DNA of 64,000 bases. Source: Cinclus cinclus (lineage: Eukaryota > Chordata > Aves > Passeriformes > Cinclidae). The position numbers were made by a program, and so were the translations under genes. The stretch is from the NCBI RefSeq assembly GCF_963662255.1, contig NC_085059.1, positions 3,751,001-3,815,000 of the forward strand, in the 5' to 3' direction. Within the stretch, counting starts at the first letter, position 1, and each line of letters starts with the position of its first letter. Shown here piece by piece: positions 56,346-64,000 of this stretch. Below the pieces are notes generated by a model that ran no database searches, was not told the origin of the DNA, and saw only the letters and a program-made list of their open reading frames with translations.

Positions 56346-57591
56346 GTGACCTCTGAAAGACTCTCAATCATTGCACTTGTTCTCTTTAATGTCCTACCCT
56401 TTGCCAGCAGCAGAATTGTTCAACAGCCAAAACAGAACATTTGGATTACCCTGGCCAACATAACGCACCAAGAGACGTTATGTCTATCTGTTGCCACCCC
56501 CAAACAACCCCTTTTCAACATGCCTGGTAGGTCTACCAGCAGACGAATGCCCAGTAAATAAAAAGACCATCAATGCCATGCGAGGTAACAGTCCCAAAAG
56601 TAAGTTGAAATACAACCCTGTAGACTTTTGGAACTCGTGGGCTCTTGATCTTCCACATGCGCCATTAGAGCCTCAAGAACTGGAACTATTTGGCTCAGTT
56701 AAAATGGACTACTGCATCACCTTTCGCTATAACAAGAGAGTTCAGCTGATAAGGGCTAACGGAGGTAAGCCCCAAATCGTGAAAACAGATGAACCAGCGT
56801 TGTGGGATGTTTCCCCCCACCATCCAGGGTATAAAAATGAGAGCCTATGGTGTAATTATACCTCACGACATCCATCTAAATCAAGTGATACTCCTCTGCA
56901 GTTACCTCCAGGTACATTTCTTCTTTGTGGGGACAGAGCATGGCCTGCCATTCCGTCTCATATTAAAGGTGGACCATGTAGCCTTGGTAGGCTTACTTTA
57001 CTAACTCCCAATGTCACAGCACTAATTGGTAATAGCAAAAACAGGAAAAAGCGTTTTGCACATCAATTCCAATCTGATTGTAACAGTAAATTAGAGTTTT
57101 GGAATAGAGGACAAAGGATAATCGCCTCTGCTCTTGTACCTTGGGTAGCTGCTGCACAAGCAGTCACCCAGTTGGGAAGATTGGGATGTTGGTTAAGTAA
57201 ACAAACCAACGCAACTTCCGTCGCTCTAAGTGATCTTCTGACAGATGTTGTCAGTATAAGGCATGCAACATTGCAAAACAGAGCTGCCATAGATTGTTTG
57301 CTGTTGGCACAAGGACATGGATGCCAGGACTTTGAAGGCATGTGCTGCATGAACCTTTCTGATCATAGCGAATCTATACACAAAAGTATTCAAGCTCTCA
57401 AAGATGGAGTCAAAGAGTTACAAATCAAGGATGACACGAACTGGTTTAATGGACTCTTGAAAAGTTGGGGAAACAAAGGGTGGGTGTTACCTATAATGAA
57501 AACTGGGTTACTTCATAATTGTTGTTGTTGTACTGTTAATTGTTCCTTGCTTGTTACAATGTTTTTACAAAGTTCTACAAAAATCATTTAG
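56346..57591 (+). pseudogene. env: ERV2 env, alpharetrovirus-like, frameshifted
   Basis: Starts with a hydrophobic leader (LSIIALVLFNVLPFA). A frameshift near 56500-56520 moves the surface-subunit reading into another frame. A furin-type RKKR cleavage site lies near 57045. The transmembrane subunit has an LQNRAAIDCLLLAQGHGC segment and a CX6CC motif (C-QDFEGM-CC, near 57332-57358), the type found in alpha- and gammaretroviral Env and not in typical betaretroviral Env. The hydrophobic anchor (after about 57520) is readable only in a neighbouring frame, so a second break lies there. Confidence 0.83.
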
Positions 57592-57611
57592 CTCTATTTT
57601 TATAGTTAAAC

Positions 57612-57624
57612 AGAAAGGGGAAGA
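57612..57624 (+). other. ERV2 polypurine tract
   Basis: AGAAAGGGGAAGA immediately before the 3' LTR, the expected plus-strand primer site. Confidence 0.75.
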
Positions 57625-58249
57625 TGTGGGAATCGAGCTGGCTGACATCCAAAGCCAGACCAGTGTTTTTGGTGAGTTGCCCCTTGGCCCCAGACCTTGG
57701 AGGGCATTTGTTTAAGTTTATAACAGTTCCTAAGAAATTTGTCAAAGGTTTTAAAACTGTTCCTGGTAAAGCTTTATAGCCCTCATTTCCCATTGGTTAC
57801 CTCCATTCCCAGTTATGTCATCCCTTTTCTCTCCCCAGTTCTGGAAAGTTCTTGTATCCTTGTATCCCCATTGGTTTATGTTCACCGCATTGTTCCACCC
57901 ATCCTACCTTACTGGTTACTGCCCCATATTACTCCTCCCTTGCTCCACTTTTCCCTTTACCCATTGGATTATCATCCTGGACCCACCTCTCATCATCCCT
58001 TATAAATACCCTGGATTTTCCCTCAGCCTTGTCTTCTACCCTTAGCTCTTATAGTGTGTACAGGTGTTTTGGGCCTTCTCCCTCATTTTCTTTTATGATT
58101 ATTAAAGTATTTAAATCCAGAGTTGTGGTGTCGACCCGTTCCTCATTTCGCCACGTTAGCCCTGATATCAGGGGAACTTTAGAGGTTGGTCGGGTAGACT
58201 GCCCTCGAGTCTCGCACCTGAAATATTGAAAAACAAAAAAAACCCGACA
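57625..58249 (+). repeat. ERV2 3' LTR
   Basis: 625 bp, with TATAAATA at 58001-58008 and ATTAAA at 58101-58106. It reads toward gene copy 10, whose start codon is 599 bp beyond its end. Confidence 0.92.
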
Positions 58250-58426
58250 GTTAAGAGCCAACAGGAAGTCACAAAGTTACGGAGGCTGCTAGATCACCTC
58301 CCCAAAAGAAAAAGCTTAAAAAGCTGTGGCTGCTGAGGAAGGGGAGGTGAAGCTTGTGTGGCAAGCTCAGAGCATATTCACAGTGAATGAAAGGTGGAAG
58401 AGGGAGGGTGACTCTTCCTCAGGAAG

Positions 58427-58684
58427 TCTACTGATGGGACAAGGGGGAATGGGATCAAACGGAAAGACAGTTGGAAGAGATTTGATGCTGGAAAGAAGTT
58501 CTTTAATCTGAGGCTGCTTGTCCCTGACACAGGGAGCTGTGCACATGTGGGTGCCCCATCCCCAGCAACATCCAAGGCCACATTGGACAGGGTTGAAGTG
58601 CTGGGAGCTTGCTCAGGTTGGAACCAGATGATTTTTAGGGTCTCTTCCAAGCCAAACCACTCAAGGATTGGATGGTTCTATGGC
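58427..58684 (+). mobile_element. CR1 3' fragment upstream of copy 10
   Basis: Same insertion, now starting 178 bp after the ERV2 3' LTR; AAAGACAGTTGG variant with tail GGATTGGATGG. Confidence 0.8.
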
Positions 58685-58847
58685 GTCCATCTCCAAGAGA
58701 GGAGTGGCCCTGAAGCTTCTGTGACATCACAGGGCCCAGAGTGCTGCAGGTGGAAGGTCCAGGGCCTGGAGACCAGCACAACAGACAGTTCACCTGCTGC
58801 CAGCACTCAGTTCTCCCCCACTCTTCGCTCTCTGCCACGGTGCCAAG

Positions 58848-59372
58848 ATGTTCCTGCTGCCAGTGCTCGCTTGTCCCCCGCTCTTCGTTCTCTGTCTTGG
58901 TGCTGAGCTGCTCCTGCTGCCGGGACTTTTCCTGCACTTCTACTGCACCATCAACACCAACAGCATGAGCGCTCCTGTCCCAGTGGAGGTACAGTGCCAT
59001 CCCAGGGAGGGGGGCAGCCCTGAGTGCCAGGGCAGGCTGCAGCTCTGTGGGGATGGATGCTGGGGAAAGGGACCCCAAGTGACATTGTGCTGTCTCATGC
59101 AGACTGCCAGAGACACCATTGAGGATATGGAGGTGGATGAGCAGGATGACACCGAGCCCATGGAAGTGGATGAATATGATGAGACTGAGCCCATGGAAGT
59201 GGATGAGAAGGATGACACCGAGCCCATGGAAGTGGACGAATATGATGAGACTGAGCCCATGGAAGTGGATGAGCAGGATGACACCGAGCCCATGGAAGTG
59301 GATGAATATGATGAGACTGAGCCCATGGACGTCGATGAGAAGGACAAGGAAGAGCCCGTGATCCTGGCATGA
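58848..59372 (+). CDS. Acidic-repeat small protein, copy 10, downstream of an ERV LTR
   Basis: A 174-aa intact copy with Cys33/Thr34, Glu59, Leu66 (Pro elsewhere) and Lys74, plus a Gln-to-Lys change in the second acidic repeat. The possible intron is 58989-59102. Unlike all others, its upstream DNA beyond about 600 bp is ERV2: the 3' LTR (57625-58249) lies in sense with a TATAAATA at 58001. A changed transcription pattern is possible but unproven. Confidence 0.58.
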   Translation: MFLLPVLACPPLFVLCLGAELLLLPGLFLHFYCTINTNSMSAPVPVEVQCHPREGGSPECQGRLQLCGDGCWGKGPQVTLCCLMQTARDTIEDMEVDEQDDTEPMEVDEYDETEPMEVDEKDDTEPMEVDEYDETEPMEVDEQDDTEPMEVDEYDETEPMDVDEKDKEEPVILA

Positions 59373-59498
59373 GGATGGAGCCCCAGGAGCAGGACAACCT
59401 GATGCTCCCCTGCCCTGCCCACAGGCAGTGCCCAGCCTGGGGCGGGGCTGGCTGGCTCTCCTCAGGGACATGGTGCTCAAGGAAGTCCTGCTCTGCTG

Positions 59499-60244
59499 CT
59501 TCCTTCCTTCCTTCCTTCCTTCCTTCCTTCCTTCCTTCCTTCCTTCCTTCCTTCCTTCCTTCCTTCCTTCCTTCCTTCCTTCCTTCCTTCCTTCCTTCCT
59601 TCCTCCCTCCCTCCCTCCCTAACTCCCTCCCTCACTCCCTCCCTTCCTTCCTTCCTCCCTCCCTCCCTCCCTCCCTCCCTCCCTCCCTCCCTCCCTTCCT
59701 TCCATCCTTCCTTCCTTCCTTCCTTCCTTCCTTCCTTCCTTCCTTCCTTCCTTCCTTCCTTCCTTCCTTCCTTCCTTCCTTCCTTCCTTCCTTCCTTCCT
59801 TCCTTCCTTCTTTCCTTCCTTCCTTCCTTCCTTCCTTCCTTCCTTCCTTCCTTCCTTCCTTCCTTCCTTCCTTCCTTCCTTCCTTCCTTCCTTCCTTCCT
59901 TCCTTCCTTCCTTCCTTCCTTCCTTCCTTCCTTCCTTCCTTCCTTCTTTCCTTCCTTCCTTCCTTCCTTCCTTCCTTCCTTCCTTCCTTCCTTCCTTCCT
60001 TCCTTCCTTCCTTCCTCCCTTCCTCCCTTCCTTCCTCCCTCCCTCCCTTCCTTCCTCCCGCCCTTCCTTCCTCCCTCCCTCCCTTCCTCCCTCCCTCCCT
60101 TCCTTCCTAACACCCTCCCTTCCTTCCTTCCTTCCTTCCTTCTTTCCTTCCTTCCTTCCTTCCTTCCTTCCTTCCTTCCTTCCTTCCTTCCTTCCTTCCT
60201 TCCTTCCTTCCTTCCTTCCTTCCTTCCTTCCTTCCCTCCCTCCC
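59499..60244. repeat. TTCC/CTCC array, U10
   Basis: About 745 bp, with CTCC-rich blocks near 59604-59695 and 60015-60120 in a style resembling U2. Confidence 0.95.
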
Positions 60245-60525
60245 AGACTGACAGGGATAATGGGCATCTATAGGGCCCCGCTGTAAATATGTTCAGCATG
60301 TTCAAGGCTTTTTTTAAAGGAACAATTTCAACATTGTTAGCCTAAAGTTCCCAGAATGTTAATCTATAGCTTCTAGATTTTTACTGTGTAGGTCCCAGAT
60401 TGTTACCAGTATAGTCTTCCTTTTAAATATGTTCTAGAGATTGTTGTTGTTGCTGTTAGAAGGAAACATGTTCTTCAAATGTTTGGCTGAACTTTGTTCA
60501 ATAAATACTATTTCTTATTAAAACC
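60245..60525 (+). promoter_or_regulatory. 3' UTR end of copy 10, one UGUA motif lost
   Basis: TGTAAATA is intact at 60282-60289, but the second site reads TTTAAATA (about 60422), the only such loss in the array. AATAAA lies at 60500-60505. Confidence 0.53.
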
Positions 60526-62054
60526 TCGCCTCTCTTTGCAATTCCTTTGGGCAACCTTTGCACAGTGCTGGTTTCCACTTGCTCATGGTTCCTGGGGCTG
60601 CAGGTCCCTGGGAGTGCTGGCACAGCCAGCCCTGGCTGAGGGTCCCTGTGCAGGGGGGTCCCACTGAGCCAGCACTGCTGTTCCTGGGGCACAGCAGTGT
60701 CCCCGAGGGCAAAGCTCTCACCAGCAGAGAGGGAGCTCTGACAGCAGCAGGCCCTGCAGCAACGCCACCAAAGCAAAGGAAACCTCCTGACACCCTTCCT
60801 GCTGCGGCCACAGGGACTCCTGGGCAGGAGCCAGCATCAGGCACAGGGATGCAACATCCACCTCCATGCTCTGAAGGTCACGACAGCCTTGGCAAGTCTG
60901 GGACCTGCACCCGGGCTGCTGCAGGGGCTGATGTTTAAGGCTTGCAGCCTCCAAAGCCTCTGGGCTTTGCTTCCCCCGCTGCCTTCCATTGCCCTGTGCC
61001 CAGGATCCTCACCCTGCCCGTGTTCCTGCTGCTGCCAGCAGCCCCCAGAGCCCCTCACTCCCTGAGCATCCCCATCACACGGAGCACTGGCAAATCCCAC
61101 ACGCTTTGCAAAGCAAACTCCCCCACAGTAACCAAACCACTCTTTGGTCAGAGGGTGCCAAGGGGAAGCTCAGCACCAGCTGCTGTTTAAAGCATGCTTT
61201 CAAAAGTGGGTTCAGGCACTCTGGCAGTGCCTGCTGCACAGCTGAGGCTGTGGGGACACAGCACTGGCTCAGGCCAGCCCTCAGCCCCTCACAGCTCATG
61301 CCAAGGGCCCAGCTCACAAAGCAGTTTCACACCACTTGCTGCAGCTATTTCAAAGGCCTAAATGTCATTCGCAGGAGCCATTTAGTTGCCAACTCAGTGT
61401 CCGTGTCCTGGCAGGAGAAGCCACCAAGGGGCCTCTGCATGTGCACTCAGGGCACTTCCACTGCCATCCCAAAGGGATCGCAAAGGACAGGGCTCTTCTT
61501 TCAGCACTGCTGAGCTCCTCACGCAGCATTGAAGTCTCAGGAAGAGACAAGAATTGAGTGCACCAGGGAAGCTGGCCTCCAAGAAAAGGCATCAATCCCA
61601 CGGCCCACCCAAGCCAACGGCCTGCATGTCTGTACCTTCTCCTCCTTCTCTCTTCTCTGCTGTCACTTTGCCCCTTCTCTCTGTCCGGGAGCTTGGCCTC
61701 TCAGACAAATAAAAGATGTGCATCCTCACCTAGGCACGGCATAGATGTCTTACACAACTGTCCCTTCTTCCCCGACAGCTGCAAATCCTACAGCTGCCAG
61801 ACCTCATCCCTTGCTCCTAGAAAGGGAGAGAAGACTTTCCATTCTAATCCATTGCCCAGCCCTAAGTCAACGACACAGTCAGTAGAAATAGCTGTGAAAT
61901 CCCCGGCAGGAACCTGCCAGAAGAGCTACAGCTGTGGAGGGGGAAGAAGCAAACTCCCACTCCCACCACTGCTTTGGACTCCTTACCAGCTAAAACAGAT
62001 CCCACTCCTGCGACTTTTTCCATTTTTTTGTTAACCACAACTACCATCAATTTA

Positions 62055-62285
62055 AATCCATTGAAAACAAGATCACAGGAGGGGTTGCATGGAAAGGAAC
62101 CTTCAATCCCACCCAGTGCAAGCTTTGCCATGGCAGGGACACCTGCCACTGTCCCACGCTGCTCCAGCCTGGCCTTGGGCACTGCCAGGGATCCAGGGGC
62201 AGCCACAGCTGCTCTGGGCACCCTGTGCCAGCCCTGCCCATCCTGCCAGGGAACACTTCCTGACCCATATCCCATCTGAAGCTGC
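62055..62285 (-). mobile_element. CR1 3' fragment, minus strand, U11
   Basis: Same ancestral insertion; private GGTTGCATGG change. U10 lacks this element because ERV2 replaces that part. Confidence 0.75.
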
Positions 62286-62502
62286 TCCCAGTGCCAACAG
62301 GTGTCACTGCATGGCCTTGGGATGATGGATCAAGAGAAAGCCCCAAGCTTTGAGCAGAGCCCCCAGTGCCTGTGCTGGGGACGTGCCACCCACCTGCCCC
62401 TCAAGCACTCAGCTGCCTCGCAGCCAGATGGAGTGTCCAATGGGTAAAGTACTCCCAGAGGATCAAACCCTGGTCACTGCACCAATGACAAGGTCATTAT
62501 TG

Positions 62503-62540
62503 GGAAAAGAAATGTCGAAGCACAGCGACATTTCTTTTCC
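62503..62540 (-). other. Hairpin of U11, adjacent AATAAA lost
   Basis: The 15-bp stem is intact, but the flanking TTTATT has become ATTATT, removing the minus-strand signal. Confidence 0.45.
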
Positions 62541-63886
62541 AAGCAGGAGACGCTGATCCTGTGCCGGCAGCGCAGGGATGCTGTTATTGCTGGTCCTCAT
62601 TTCATCCCTTTATCAGCTGCAGGGGCACCAGGACAGGCTGTGGTCTCCCAGGGCAGCTCTGAGTGACACTGCTGTCCCCACCAGCTGTCCCCAGCCCTGG
62701 GTGCTGCCACGTGCCCCAGCCTCTGCAGCCCAAAGCACCTGGAGATCCCCCCGAGCATCAGCGATCAGGGCCGCTGCAATCAGCCTGCTGACCCAAAACC
62801 TCAAGTGCTGCCACAAGAAAAGCAGCTGATTCATTGATACCTCGGAATTTCATGTCTCAATGCAAGGACAGGAAGCACCCCTATGCCACCAAATCGTTGC
62901 TAAGGGCTTGCAAGCCTCAACGCGGAGATTTCAGCGTTGGACACGCAGTCAGGGCAAGGGTAAATCCACACAGAAATGACTCAGAAATTCCAAAACACAC
63001 ATCATGTTGGTCTTGACGCCTTTCTTGTTGGCTCAAGGGCTGTTTCCGTGGGCCACGCTTGCACAGAAAGAAAGGAAGTGCAGCTGCTGAGGAACATCTC
63101 CATGCCCTCAGCAGGTTTTGGTGCCTTTGCTGCAGGGCCGCTCCTGTCACAGCCCCCTCTCTGCTGCTGACACCTTTGCTCTTGGGGACACCAGCCCAGG
63201 AACACCAGCAGGGCCCAGGGTTGGCTCAGGGGGACACCCCTGTGCACAGGGACTCCCAGCCCCGTGGCTGTGCCAGCACCCCCAGAAACACCAAGATCTG
63301 GCAGCACTTTGCTCCGCTGCTCTTTCCGCACACGGAACCATCTCCTTCCTTTGCCATCCCAGGAAAATTCAACCTCTACCTCAGCCAAAGATCATTTCCT
63401 ACACATGCCTGATCAGAAATGTTCTTCTGCACTTCCTCCACCAAAACCACCCCCGCATGCCCACAAGACATTCCAGGGCCATCGGGAAACCCTCCACAAA
63501 CACTGCGCAGGCACCCAGGACCACGGGCTTTCCATCTCTGCCATTCAGGCTCCCTGCGCTGCTCCTGGTCATTTTCTCCTCCTCTCTCCATAACTTTGGG
63601 AACCACAGAGCTCCCAGGCTTTGGCAATTCCCAAGGCCACTGCCATCCTTGACTTCTTGGACACCCCCAGGGCTGTGGACAGACACCCCTGTGTTTTCCC
63701 GCAGAAGATGTTAAGAGCCAACAGGAAGCCACAAAGTTACTGAGGCTGCTAGATCACCTCCCCAAAAGAAAAAGCTGAAAAAGCTGTGGCTGCTGAGGAA
63801 GGGGAGGTGAAGCTTGTGTGGCAAGCTCAGAGCATATTCACAGTGAATGAAAGGTGGAAGAGGGAGGGTGACTCTTCCTCAGGAAG

Positions 63887-64000
63887 TCTACTGATGGGAC
63901 AAGGGGGAATGGGATCAAACGGAAAGACAGTTGGAAGAGATTTGATGCTGGAAAGAAGTTCTTTAATCTGAGGCTGCTTGTCCCTGACACAGGGAGCTGT
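63887..64000 (+). mobile_element. CR1 3' fragment, U11 (cut by window end)
   Basis: The first 114 bp of the same insertion, with the AAAGACAGTTGG variant also seen in U5, U6 and U10. Confidence 0.75.

Larger units (their letters stand above)
50058..58249 (+). mobile_element. ERV2: near full-length class II provirus with alpharetrovirus-like env
   Basis: An 8192-bp provirus: LTR, primer site, gag, dut-pro, pol, env, polypurine tract, LTR. Every gene has at least one stop or frameshift. The flanks show no target duplication (CGCCGC on the left, GTTAAG on the right) because they come from unit positions 2.94 kb apart. Confidence 0.94.
49999..60709 (+). repeat. Macrosatellite unit U10, 2.94 kb replaced by ERV2
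   Basis: Only offsets 1-59 (to 50057) and 3000 onward (from 58250) of the unit are present. Offsets 60-2999, about 2940 bp including the minus CR1, the hairpin and one inverted arm, are missing, and ERV2 sits at the join. The gene, a large microsatellite and the 3' UTR are retained. Confidence 0.93.
60710..64000 (+). repeat. Macrosatellite unit U11 (partial, runs off the window)
   Basis: The first 3291 bp of a unit, ending inside the plus-strand CR1, before the gene. The array therefore continues beyond the window. The minus-strand AATAAA beside its hairpin is altered (TCATTATTGG near 62494). Confidence 0.95.

Overview
The window is eukaryotic, almost certainly avian and most likely passerine. 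It carries CR1 LINE 3' ends of the avian type, two class II (ERVK/betaretrovirus-like) proviruses, one of them with an alpharetrovirus-like env, GC-rich sequence, and vertebrate-type polyadenylation signals. There are no bacterial operons. The species cannot be named from sequence alone.

The whole window is one head-to-tail macrosatellite. A basic unit of about 4.74 kb is repeated as ten intervals plus a partial eleventh: U1 1-4744, U2 4745-10625, U3 10626-15369, U4 15370-25008, U5 25009-29748, U6 29749-34484, U7 34485-39691, U8 39692-44872, U9 44873-49998, U10 49999-60709, U11 60710-64000. By eye the units differ by only a few percent. In unit offsets (window 1 = offset 1) the layout is: about 1.3 kb with nothing recognised; a minus-strand CR1 3' end (1345-1575); a 15-bp-stem hairpin next to a minus-strand AATAAA (1786-1830); a diverged inverted-repeat arm (2409-2580); a plus-strand CR1 3' end (3177-3434); a small plus-strand gene (3598-4122); a TTCC microsatellite; a 3' UTR with UGUAAAUA motifs and AATAAA (4535); then the second inverted arm (4632-4804, running into the next unit).

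The gene is open in all ten complete copies. It encodes 174 aa (152 aa in copy 2): a very hydrophobic N-terminus, a six-cysteine middle, and an acidic tail of 22-residue repeats. I do not recognise the family. Changes among the tail repeats are mostly synonymous on the plus strand and amino-acid changing on the antisense strand, which supports plus-strand coding. The six-cysteine segment is bounded by plausible splice sites and has a multiple-of-three length, so it could be an in-frame optional intron.

Length differences between units come from the 3' UTR microsatellite (about 20 bp to 1.2 kb) and from two proviruses. ERV1 (16429-21017) has 361/362-bp LTRs and a 6-bp target duplication, a betaretroviral gag/pro slippery site, a large pro/RT deletion and no env, and sits in a rearranged U4. 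ERV2 (50058-58249) has 623/625-bp LTRs, a tRNA-Lys-like primer site and gag, dut-pro, pol and env, all broken. It lacks a target duplication and replaces 2.94 kb of U10, leaving its 3' LTR in sense orientation about 600 bp upstream of gene copy 10.
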